Part shown: piece after piece, positions 50,497-57,979 of the stretch | Layout: every line of letters starts with the position of its first letter | Position numbering within the stretch: position 1 is the first letter of the stretch | From: CAYQOX01 sp964419335 | Lineage (GTDB): Bacteria > Hinthialibacterota > Hinthialibacteria > Hinthialibacterales > Hinthialibacteraceae | Assembly: GCA_964419335.1 (NCBI GenBank) | Contig: CAYQOX010000034.1 | Location: 1 to 57,979, forward strand | Direction of reading: 5' to 3' | Length of the DNA stretch: 57,979 nt | The notes under the pieces: model-generated | Databases searched by the model: none | What the model was told of the DNA's origin: nothing | What the model saw: the letters and a program-made list of their open reading frames with translations, nothing else | Made by a program: the position numbers and the translations under genes

Positions 50497-52932
50497 ATGG
50501 AAGACATCAAATTAAAACCTCCAGTAGAGAGGCAAAAAAAGAAACGACGCTTTACTCGGCGTGTTTTTCTGTTTCTTATCGTACTTTTTGCTGCCGGATA
50601 TATATTCTTCTTTCGGGGTCCCCGGCGTCGGTATTCGAAGAAAAAATTAGTGATTCTGGGCTTCGATGGAGCCGATCCCCGCTTTGTTGAAGACTGGTGG
50701 GAGGATTTGCCCAATTTGCGTAAATTACGCGATCAGGGGACTTATACCCGCTTAGCCTCTTCTAATCCGCCGGAATCTCCCGTGGCGTGGGCATCTTTCG
50801 CCGTCGGAGGAAATCCTGGTCAACACGGGATTTATGACTTTTTGCGTCGGCCTGTGGGCTCCTATATTCCGACTGAAGAATCGTTTGTTGGCCGTGAATT
50901 TCCTAAATTTATATTGGGCGGCATTCCCGTCAAAATGCCGAAAGCCATCTCTAAGCGCGGCGGCACGGCTTTTTGGGAAGTCTTGAGCGAAAATGGGGTA
51001 GCCACCACCATGCTCGAAGTCCCCACCACCTTCCCGCCTCCGGTGCTGCATCATGGTTATGCCCTCTCGGGTTTAGGTGTACCTGATAGCCGCGGGGTGC
51101 AAGCCACGTTCCATCATTTCATAAGTGAATCCGAAGATGAAGAAAATACGCCTGGTGAAACCATCTTTGGTGGGAAGGTGGAAGTTTTGAAAAAGGATGA
51201 GGAGAATCCTGATTTACTCATTGGACGTATTTGGGGACCTTATGATCCCGTCGTTGAGCAGGAAGTCCGCCAGGAAGAAAAGAAATTATTGAAGATCGAT
51301 CTGGAATGGTGTGAATGGCAGGCGCAGCTCTTTAGCATCAAAGGCCGTGAGCGGATCGCTGAAAAAGAAATGTACTTATTAGCCAGCCATTTCGGCAAGC
51401 GGGTACTTCAAAGTATCGCGCTGCATCCCTATATGCGCGATGAAGAGTTGGATCCCCGCATCGAGCGTATGAAACGCTTTATCAATACATTCCTGGACGG
51501 CGGCGAACCATTCTTCAAAAACAAAAACGCAGAAGCCAACGTCACCCGGCAGCATTTATCTGAGGCCTGGAAGCGATCGAGTGATTTGTGGGATAAAATT
51601 CGAACCATGCGTGAACCGGTGTTGGATCGTGTTACTTTTGATGTGCTCGATGAAAATACTGTCGAGATACACATCCGTGATCAAAAGAAAGTTTGTTCGA
51701 TTCATAAATGGAGCGATTGGTTCCGCATCGAATTTCGTATCAACAAATTCGTTTCGGTGTATGCGATCGCACGGTTTTATCCTCAAGAGATTGGGAACAA
51801 TATCAGTATTTTTATGAGTTCACCGGATATCGATCCATCCCAGCCTCCGATCCCCATTTCCTATCCCAGCAATTTTTCGAAGAAACTTGTGGATTGGACA
51901 GATGGATTGTATAAAACCCGAGGATGGGCTGCGGAAACCCATGGTTTAAAAGACGGGCATCTCTCAGAAGAAGGGTTTATGGAAGATCTTCTCGATCTTA
52001 TAGAGAAACGTAGGCAAAAAACCCTGGCTGCCTTGGACCGTAACGATAGTAATGTGTTCGTATCCGTGATTTCCGACACAGATCGGGTTTCACACATGTT
52101 TATGCATCATGTCGATCAATTGCATCCTCTCTATGATTCCGCCAAGGCAGAAAAGTATAAGGATTTCATCAAAGAGATTTTTATTCGCATGGATAACCTC
52201 GTCGGTGAAGTCATGGATCGAATCCAAGAGGATCCCGATACTGTGCTTATGGTCATGTCGGATCATGGCTTTATGACCTGGCGCCATCAGGTTAACCTGA
52301 ATAAATGGTTGGTGGACAATGGGTTTATGGCCATCAAGGGGGGCGGCTCCTTACTCAACTCTGAAATGACGCTTAAGGATCTGATGCAAAAGAACATGGA
52401 CAGTTATTTTTCCTATGTGGATTGGTCGAAGACCAAAGCCTATGCTTTGGGACTTGGGCAAATTTACCTAAATCTGGAAGGACGCGAACCCTTGGGCTCT
52501 GTGAAAAAAGAGGAATACGATCAGGTGTGTCAAGAAATCAAGGAAAAGTTAGAACAATTGGTAGATGAGCGTCCTCAATATCAAGGGCAAAAGCCAATCT
52601 CCTTTGTAGGGAAACGGGATGATATTTGGAAAGGAAATTATGCCAACGATGAACATGACGCGCCCGATCTGCAAGTTTGCTTCAATAAGGGCTATCGTGT
52701 ATCTTGGCAAACATGCTTGGGAGGAATCTCGCCGAAGGTAATCGAGGATAATATGGAAAAATGGTCGGGCGACCATTGCAGCATCGATCCAGCCCATGTA
52801 CCGGGAATATTACTTTGTAACAAAAAACTCAACGTTGAGAATCCCTCAATCTATGATTTCGCGCCAACGGTATTAGACTATTTCGGCTTAAAGAAACCCT
52901 CTGCTATGGAGGGGAAGAATCTCCTTGGGTGA
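50497..52932 (+). CDS. Membrane-anchored alkaline-phosphatase-superfamily phosphodiesterase
   Basis: 811 residues. A cytoplasmic basic N-terminus is followed by a single helix at about 24-42 (FLFLIVLFAAGYIFFF), so the body faces the periplasm. Type I phosphodiesterase/nucleotide pyrophosphatase motifs: VILGFDGADPRFVEDW, PPESPVAWASFAVGGNPGQ with HGIYDFL, DTDRVSHMFMHH and VMSDHGFMTWRH, and a final DHCSIDPAHVPGILL. These give the usual two-metal site of D, S/T and H ligands. Substrates in this branch are unknown, perhaps phospho- or sulfo-esters of surface polymers. Last gene of the pcm operon; it converges on the sulfatase with 44 bases between. Confidence 0.88.
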   Translation: MEDIKLKPPVERQKKKRRFTRRVFLFLIVLFAAGYIFFFRGPRRRYSKKKLVILGFDGADPRFVEDWWEDLPNLRKLRDQGTYTRLASSNPPESPVAWASFAVGGNPGQHGIYDFLRRPVGSYIPTEESFVGREFPKFILGGIPVKMPKAISKRGGTAFWEVLSENGVATTMLEVPTTFPPPVLHHGYALSGLGVPDSRGVQATFHHFISESEDEENTPGETIFGGKVEVLKKDEENPDLLIGRIWGPYDPVVEQEVRQEEKKLLKIDLEWCEWQAQLFSIKGRERIAEKEMYLLASHFGKRVLQSIALHPYMRDEELDPRIERMKRFINTFLDGGEPFFKNKNAEANVTRQHLSEAWKRSSDLWDKIRTMREPVLDRVTFDVLDENTVEIHIRDQKKVCSIHKWSDWFRIEFRINKFVSVYAIARFYPQEIGNNISIFMSSPDIDPSQPPIPISYPSNFSKKLVDWTDGLYKTRGWAAETHGLKDGHLSEEGFMEDLLDLIEKRRQKTLAALDRNDSNVFVSVISDTDRVSHMFMHHVDQLHPLYDSAKAEKYKDFIKEIFIRMDNLVGEVMDRIQEDPDTVLMVMSDHGFMTWRHQVNLNKWLVDNGFMAIKGGGSLLNSEMTLKDLMQKNMDSYFSYVDWSKTKAYALGLGQIYLNLEGREPLGSVKKEEYDQVCQEIKEKLEQLVDERPQYQGQKPISFVGKRDDIWKGNYANDEHDAPDLQVCFNKGYRVSWQTCLGGISPKVIEDNMEKWSGDHCSIDPAHVPGILLCNKKLNVENPSIYDFAPTVLDYFGLKKPSAMEGKNLLG

Positions 52933-52976
52933 GGAAGGGGTCCCGCTTTCGTCGGAAAGGGTTAAGGTACATGGTG

Positions 52977-54707
52977 TTAGTCCTCTTTTTTGTCCCATGG
53001 CCAGGGGAGGACATGAGCACGTTTTGCCCAGTCGAACCACATCTTTTCTAGTTCTTTCACTTTCTCGGGGTATTTTTTTGCAAGGTTATTCATTTCAGAA
53101 CGGTCATTTTCCATATCATAGAGTTCCCACTCATGCATTTCTTCTTCGGTAACATTCATTAAACGCTGAGGACGGGAAACCAATTTCCATTTGCCAAGGC
53201 GTATAGCACGATTGCCTTCATGTTCCCAGTAGAGGGCTTCGCGTCCGATTTCGTTGTTGTCAAAGGCAGGAATGAGGCTTTTCCCTTCCATGGGTGTGAT
53301 TTCGTGGCCGGCGTATTGTTGGGGATACTCAGCCCCAGAAATATCCACGCATGTAGACATAATATCAATGAGGTGTCCGGGTTGATGGCGCAGTTCACCA
53401 TGAGCCTTGATGCGGTTTGGCCAATGGACGATCAACGGGGTCGCGATACCGCCTTCGTGAACCCAGTGTTTATAGAGTCGAAATGGAGTATTACTCGCAT
53501 TCGCCCAGCCTTTTCCATAGGCGATATAGGTATCCGCGGGTCCGGGCATAACCCCTTTACCGGTACGTACCGGCCGGCCATCACGGGTGACATCGGGCTG
53601 CATCTTAAATTGGAGTTCTCCGGGTTCCATTGGTTGGAGTTCCACCGCTTGTGAAGGATCGGGATTAATCTTCCCACGGCTGCCGTATTCTTCCGCGCAT
53701 CCTCCATTATCCTGTAAGTAAAAAATCAAGGTATTGTCTAATTCCCCTTTTACCTCAAGCGCTTTAAGAATGCGTCCTATTCCTTGATCCATGCTATCGA
53801 CCATGGCAGCGTAGACTTCCATGCGCCGTTCGTTCCAAGTTTTCATTTCTTCGTCTTCCCAGGCGGGGACACTGGAATCGCGCGGGGTGAGTTCCCACTT
53901 GGAGTCGATTAATCCCATTTGCAGCATACGTTGATAACGTTCACGGCGAATTTGATCCCATCCTTGGCGATAGCGTCCTTTGTATTTTTCGATGTCTTCG
54001 GGTTTAGCGTGCATGGGCCAATGTGGGGCGGTATAGGAGACATACATGAAGAAAGGATTCTCATCGTGATGACTGTTAATGAAATGTACTGCATAATCAC
54101 TGATGGCATCGGTATAGTAAAAATCATCCCAGGGGGTAATAAGGGAATTGTTTAAGGTTAGGGAGTTGGGATCATAGAAACTGCCTGCACCATGGATGGT
54201 TCCAAAGAAACGATCAAAACCACGCTGCAAGGGCCAATTATGCTTGGATTCATCCGGCTTTTTATAGGGGGTAACATGCCATTTGCCCGACATATAAGTG
54301 GCGTATCCCGCTAATTTCATGACTTCAGCGAGGGTAACGCAGTTACGGTTCAAATCGCCTTGATAACCTTCCAATCCACGGTCGCCCATCATGTGACCGA
54401 TACCCGCTTGGTGCTGATAAAGGCCACTAAGTAAGCTCGCGCGAGTGGGACAACAACGGGCAGTATTATAAAATTGCGTGAAGCGTATCCCCTGATTGGC
54501 CATGCGGTTCAGGTTGGGAGTATCGATTTCACTGCCATAACAGCCGATATCCGAATATCCCATATCATCGCTCATAATGAGAATAATATTTGGCCGAGGC
54601 GCATTCGTGTTGGTGGATGGAGCGGCATGGACGCCATGAGAAAGACTCAATGCTGCCGACCCCAAACCGGCTAAGCGTATAAATTCTCTTCGTTTCAATG
54701 AAGCCAT
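52977..54707 (-). CDS. Tat-exported type I sulfatase
   Basis: 576 residues from the ATG at 54707 (GGGGAGG upstream). Twin-arginine signal LKRREFIRLAGLGSAALS. The sulfatase signature with its formylglycine cysteine is NTARCCPTRASLLSG (C85 in C-x-P-x-R); metal residues are in IILIMSDDMGYSDIGCYG and LDNTLIFYLQDNGGC. The C-terminal part is typical (SRPQRLMNVTEEEMHEWELY, DMENDRSEMNNLAKKYPEKV). It removes sulfate from a polysaccharide or other ester in the periplasm. It needs a maturase elsewhere in the genome, since the SUMF1 protein at 45063 lacks the catalytic cysteine. The sulfated substrate is unknown. Confidence 0.95.
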   Translation of the reverse strand: MASLKRREFIRLAGLGSAALSLSHGVHAAPSTNTNAPRPNIILIMSDDMGYSDIGCYGSEIDTPNLNRMANQGIRFTQFYNTARCCPTRASLLSGLYQHQAGIGHMMGDRGLEGYQGDLNRNCVTLAEVMKLAGYATYMSGKWHVTPYKKPDESKHNWPLQRGFDRFFGTIHGAGSFYDPNSLTLNNSLITPWDDFYYTDAISDYAVHFINSHHDENPFFMYVSYTAPHWPMHAKPEDIEKYKGRYRQGWDQIRRERYQRMLQMGLIDSKWELTPRDSSVPAWEDEEMKTWNERRMEVYAAMVDSMDQGIGRILKALEVKGELDNTLIFYLQDNGGCAEEYGSRGKINPDPSQAVELQPMEPGELQFKMQPDVTRDGRPVRTGKGVMPGPADTYIAYGKGWANASNTPFRLYKHWVHEGGIATPLIVHWPNRIKAHGELRHQPGHLIDIMSTCVDISGAEYPQQYAGHEITPMEGKSLIPAFDNNEIGREALYWEHEGNRAIRLGKWKLVSRPQRLMNVTEEEMHEWELYDMENDRSEMNNLAKKYPEKVKELEKMWFDWAKRAHVLPWPWDKKED

Positions 54708-54851
54708 GTAGATCCTCCCCAAGGCTAAGATTCACATTTTGGTTATTCTATCATGAATGGAACAAAAAAATAAACCTAATTATCATTATTTACTCTTGCT
54801 CAGGTTTTGTTTATAGTGGTAGCAAAGGATGGAAATACGAGGGGGAGTAAA

Positions 54852-57386
54852 ATGATACTTTGTAGACAAGCGGCTTTTCTTTTGATGTTGAGTTTATGCG
54901 TGGGGATCCCCGTAGGGGCGGATTTTCAGAGTGAATTATCAGATAGAATGGAGCGACATTGGATCGCACCGGAGTATTGGTCGAATCCGATGGAAGATTG
55001 GCGCTTACATGAAGGGCGAATGGAATGTCTCTCGAATGCTTCTAACCGCAATATCATTCTTCTCACGGAAGAAATGAACGACGAAGAAGGAGGGTTTGAA
55101 ATTCAAGTAAACGCAGGTTTACTCGAAGAGGGGAATAAAACCGGTTCGGTGGGATTTCGCGTTGGAATACAAAACGAGATGGAAGATTACCGGGCGCGTT
55201 TATTGCACGGACGCGGGATCGATGCCGGGGTGACCACCGGTGGACAGCTCTATATTCACGATAAATTTGAGGAACTGGATGCCAAGCCAGCCTTGGAGGA
55301 TGTCTTGTTGATTCTTCGGGGGAAAACGACAGAGGAAACCTACCAACTTGAACTTACGCTGATCGAGCACGAGAGCAGAGACATATATGGGCGGATAACG
55401 AGTGATGCGTTTTCTGCAGACGATATGCAAGGAAGCGTGGCGATTGTCAATAATTATTTTCTTGACAATAAAACCTTCAATAACATATATCGTAATAACA
55501 ACGCAAAAGGACCGCGTTTTTGGTTTAAAGATTGGTATGTCTTGGGTGAAAAAATCGACACGTATGAAGAACGCACATTCGGGCCGATTTTATGGTCGAT
55601 GTATTCGCTCAGCCGTGGTGTGATGAAGATGACGGCTTTTCTCCCGCCGATTGGTGAAAAGGACAACCGCGAGGTTACGCTGCAAATTAAGCAACAAGAT
55701 GAATGGGTTACGATCGGCAAGGAATCCATTGATCCCGCTGCGCGAACCGCGACTTTTCGAATAGCCAACTGGAATGATCATTGTGATATTCCTTACCGCT
55801 TGGTTTATTCATTAAAGCGAGCGGAGGGTTCCAAGGTTTACTATTGGAAAGGAACAGTGCGTAAGGATCCCAAAGAGAAAGAAGACCTAGTCGTTGCCGC
55901 CTTTTGTTGCCAAACGGATTTTGGATTCCCTCATACGAGAATGGTAAATAACGTAGCTTTTCAGGATCCCGATTTGCTTTTCTTCGCGGGTGATCAAATA
56001 TATGAAAGCGTTGGCGGCTATGGGATTATTCGCCGACCTGCGGATCGGTCGATTCTCAATTACCTCCGCAAATTTTATCTGTTTGGTTGGGCGTTTGGTG
56101 ATCTGATGCGCGACCGTCCGACGTTATGTATTCCTGATGATCATGATGTATTTCAAGGGAATATATGGGGTGATGGTGGAAAGCCAACCACTATGGCTGA
56201 TCATGATGGCGGTGGGTATGCTCAACCTCCGGAGATGGTCAATGTAGTTCACACCACCAACACTTCCCATCATCCCGACTTTTATGATCCGACTCCCATC
56301 GAGCAAGATATCAGCGTATATTATGGCGACATGGTGTATGGTCGTATAAGTTTCGCGATAATCGCCGATCGTATGTTCAAGTCGGGACCAAAGTTCACAG
56401 TGACATCATGGTCGGGGCGCCCGGATCATATCAAAGATCCCAATTTTGATATGTCATCTTTAGATAAGCCCGGTTTGACCCTTCTGGGAGACCGCCAGTT
56501 GAACTTTTTGGAAGACTGGGGGAAGGATTGGCGAGGCGCAGAAATGAAAAGTGTATTAAGTCAGACGATATTCGCCAATGTAGCGACCCATCATGGAGGA
56601 AACTTAGACATGTTTCTTGCAGCAGATCTCGATTCCAACGGTTGGCCGCAATCGGGGCGAGATCTCGCGTTGGAGAAAATGCGCAAGGCTTTTGCCGTGC
56701 ATATTGCGGGAGATCAGCACTTGCCCTCGCTTTTACAACATGGAATTGATGCGTTTCGGGATGCGAGTTGGTCTTTCTGTGTTCCAGCGATCTCCGTGGG
56801 ATATCAGCGAGCGTGGTGGCCGGACAAGTTGGATATCCCGGTGGTAAACCGGCCTGAGCATAATTGCCCAAATACTGGGGATTATTATGATATGCTGGAT
56901 AATCTCGTCAGTGTGTATGCAGTAGGGAATCCCAAATTGCCGTTAAGTAAGAAAAACCGAGAAGCCACTTTGCATGATAAATCTTCCGGCTATGGAGTGA
57001 TTCGTTTTCATAAACCCAGCCGTGAGATTACTTTCGAAGCGTGGAAACTCCTTTTCGATGCAAAGAATCCCAAGCCAGAAGATCAGTTTTGTGGTTGGCC
57101 AAAAACAGTAACGATGGAAGAAAACGATGGACGTAAGGCTAAGGCATGGCTACCTACCCTGGAAGTAGAAGGACTCGTGAATCCCGTAGTGCAAGTAATT
57201 AATGAATCTACTGGGGAAACGGTATATACACTGCGGGTGCAAGGCAATTCGTTCGCACCGAAGGTTTTTGAAAAAGGGTTTTATACTCTCAAAATCGGAG
57301 ATCAAAAAGAGAATAACAAAATACTCAAAGGGATTGAATCCATCGCTGAAAAAAACGAGGAAACAATCAACGTTTCATTTAAATAA
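54852..57386 (+). CDS. Exported PhoD-like phosphatase with N-terminal beta domain
   Basis: 844 residues from the ATG at 54852 (GGGGGAG upstream), signal peptide MILCRQAAFLLMLSLCVGIPVGA. Residues about 20-230 form a beta-sandwich (EYWSNPMEDWRLHEGRMEC, GSVGFRVGI). About 330 to 690 is a metallophosphoesterase of the PhoD type: LFFAGDQIYESVGGYG, CIPDDHDVFQGNIWGDGG, FANVATHHGG and HIAGDQHLPSLLQHG. A C-terminal beta domain follows. It probably hydrolyses phosphodiesters or phosphorylated surface sugars outside the cytoplasm. Adjacent and divergent to the sulfatase, 144 bases between the starts. An IS5-family remnant begins 10 bases after its stop. Confidence 0.88.
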   Translation: MILCRQAAFLLMLSLCVGIPVGADFQSELSDRMERHWIAPEYWSNPMEDWRLHEGRMECLSNASNRNIILLTEEMNDEEGGFEIQVNAGLLEEGNKTGSVGFRVGIQNEMEDYRARLLHGRGIDAGVTTGGQLYIHDKFEELDAKPALEDVLLILRGKTTEETYQLELTLIEHESRDIYGRITSDAFSADDMQGSVAIVNNYFLDNKTFNNIYRNNNAKGPRFWFKDWYVLGEKIDTYEERTFGPILWSMYSLSRGVMKMTAFLPPIGEKDNREVTLQIKQQDEWVTIGKESIDPAARTATFRIANWNDHCDIPYRLVYSLKRAEGSKVYYWKGTVRKDPKEKEDLVVAAFCCQTDFGFPHTRMVNNVAFQDPDLLFFAGDQIYESVGGYGIIRRPADRSILNYLRKFYLFGWAFGDLMRDRPTLCIPDDHDVFQGNIWGDGGKPTTMADHDGGGYAQPPEMVNVVHTTNTSHHPDFYDPTPIEQDISVYYGDMVYGRISFAIIADRMFKSGPKFTVTSWSGRPDHIKDPNFDMSSLDKPGLTLLGDRQLNFLEDWGKDWRGAEMKSVLSQTIFANVATHHGGNLDMFLAADLDSNGWPQSGRDLALEKMRKAFAVHIAGDQHLPSLLQHGIDAFRDASWSFCVPAISVGYQRAWWPDKLDIPVVNRPEHNCPNTGDYYDMLDNLVSVYAVGNPKLPLSKKNREATLHDKSSGYGVIRFHKPSREITFEAWKLLFDAKNPKPEDQFCGWPKTVTMEENDGRKAKAWLPTLEVEGLVNPVVQVINESTGETVYTLRVQGNSFAPKVFEKGFYTLKIGDQKENNKILKGIESIAEKNEETINVSFK

Positions 57387-57396
57387 GAACCTGTCT

Positions 57397-57687
57397 TCAT
57401 GAGATTAGACAGAATCTTCTGAGTGTTCTTTTAAACATTGACAAGCGAACTATATTTTCAGAATAGTCGATATTGATTTCATAATCCTTTGACAGTCGGC
57501 GATCGTTATTTATCCACGCAAATGTTCGTTCGACTATCCAACGTTTCGGTAATGTTACAAATTGATTTTTTATCCGTGTTGAAATATGGACAGACGTATA
57601 CAAGAGGATTTCCGAATAATTCACGGTGTCTCCACGATACCCGGCATCCGCTGAAACATCCGATAAAAACAGAGAACAGCACTCTTT
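57397..57687 (-). pseudogene. IS5-family transposase, C-terminal remnant
   Basis: The minus-strand frame encodes LSDVSADAGYRGDTV and then LPKRWIVERTFAWINNDRRL with SKDYE, the last third of an IS5-type DDE transposase (ADAGYRG, then the final catalytic E in WIVERTFAW). Upstream (from about 57688) the frame meets a stop and no N-terminal part with the first two catalytic aspartates is found before the window ends. The stop at 57397 is normal for the family. The element's end probably reaches 57387, just past the PhoD-like gene. It is not expected to move by itself. The overlapping plus-strand frame is a shadow. Confidence 0.85.
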
Positions 57688-57808
57688 TTATACTCTTATC
57701 CAGTTACTCAAAACCTTTATTCAAACCATCCATACCTGTTAAAGAGAGCGGGGTAAGCACAAAATGGGTTGAGATCTTATGTTAAGTCGCTCACTCAGGT
57801 TGTACATA

Positions 57809-57927
57809 CACGGCAATCGCTTGAAGACGAGATGGCCTTTTATTTATTCAACTTATTGATATTCTATAACTTATATACCTAAGATTTCGGGGATAACATT
57901 CCCTATACCTTTTTTATATTTATGATC
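57809..57927 (+). repeat. IS end, right copy of the 119-bp inverted repeat
   Basis: Reverse-complement match of 327-445, one mismatch at 57821. It reads rightward as the tip and leader of the ISAs1-type element, but after GATC at 57927 the sequence changes to ACTACTGTCCCAACG instead of the transposase start seen at the left edge. The last 52 bases hold nothing recognisable. Either the second copy is rearranged inside, or the contig end is chimeric. Confidence 0.8.
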
Positions 57928-57979
57928 ACTACTGTCCCAACGTTTAAAAGAAAAAATGCCGTATCTTCTTGTGTATTAT

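Noticed and set aside
57489..57785. 98-codon plus-strand frame at the right edge
   Set aside because: It is the complement of the IS5 transposase remnant, which has clear family motifs.
1..57979. A 57-kb composite transposon between the two IS ends
   Set aside because: Gene content is chromosomal, the right IS copy is incomplete and no target duplications can be checked; a contig break at a repeat is the simpler reading.

Overview
The window looks like chromosomal DNA from an uncultured Gram-negative heterotroph in the neighbourhood of the PVC/Hydrogenedentota/Sumerlaeota-type lineages. The reasons are lipoprotein and Sec/Tat-exported carbohydrate proteins, Gfo/Idh/MocA, ThuA, DUF6807 and CotH families, sulfatase and PhoD-like genes, GspG-like pseudopilins ending in a 'GPDG' type tail, and HEAT and FG-GAP proteins. 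No rRNA, tRNA or universal marker settles the phylum. Both window edges fall in copies of the same insertion-sequence end, facing each other, so the window may be a whole contig broken at a repeat.

Layout. 1-1.5 kb: the 5' part of an ISAs1-family transposase, then a RAMP-like CRISPR-associated gene cut by that element and also frameshifted, then a truncated two-helix membrane protein resembling DUF5706/Pycsar effectors. This is a decayed defence locus. 1.6-7.4 kb (-): a polysaccharide operon (clan GH-A hydrolase, beta-helix protein, aldo/keto reductase). 7.8-13.4 kb (+): Tat-exported Gfo/Idh/MocA dehydrogenase, HEAT-repeat protein, ThuA protein and Tat-exported TIM-barrel isomerase. 13.6-17.3 kb: an unknown six-helix membrane protein converging on a CotH/lamin-tail protein. 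17.7-20.6 kb (-): two CydA-like membrane subunits, each ending in a cytochrome c domain, with heme ligands that look split between them. 20.9-22.8 kb (-): a HEPN/MNT toxin-antitoxin pair and a DUF6807 protein. 22.9-25.2 kb (-): an ECF sigma / FecR-like anti-sigma / pseudopilin operon. 25.4-33.3 kb: FG-GAP propeller, a second pseudopilin, a YdjY-like lipoprotein, an NtrC-type regulator without a GAFTGA loop, an unusual prepilin and a large TPR protein. 33.4-37.5 kb (-): tandem UspA and an exported beta-helix/DUF1349/DUF4198 group. 37.7-45.9 kb: two large GT-C-like membrane proteins around a second ECF sigma/zinc-finger anti-sigma pair, and a SUMF1-domain protein. 46.6-52.9 kb (+): a tight operon of protein repair methyltransferase, Methyltransf_32 protein, fused polyprenol/phytol-kinase-like protein, sirtuin and membrane-anchored phosphodiesterase. 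53-57.4 kb: Tat-exported sulfatase and PhoD-like phosphatase. The right edge has an IS5-family transposase remnant and the second IS end.

The most distinctive non-coding signal is a dispersed, structured repeat of about 150-230 bp with four copies (4.7, 12.1, 17.4 and 46.0 kb), all in the same orientation, with removable internal hairpin modules. All calls were made by reading the sequence; no database search was run.
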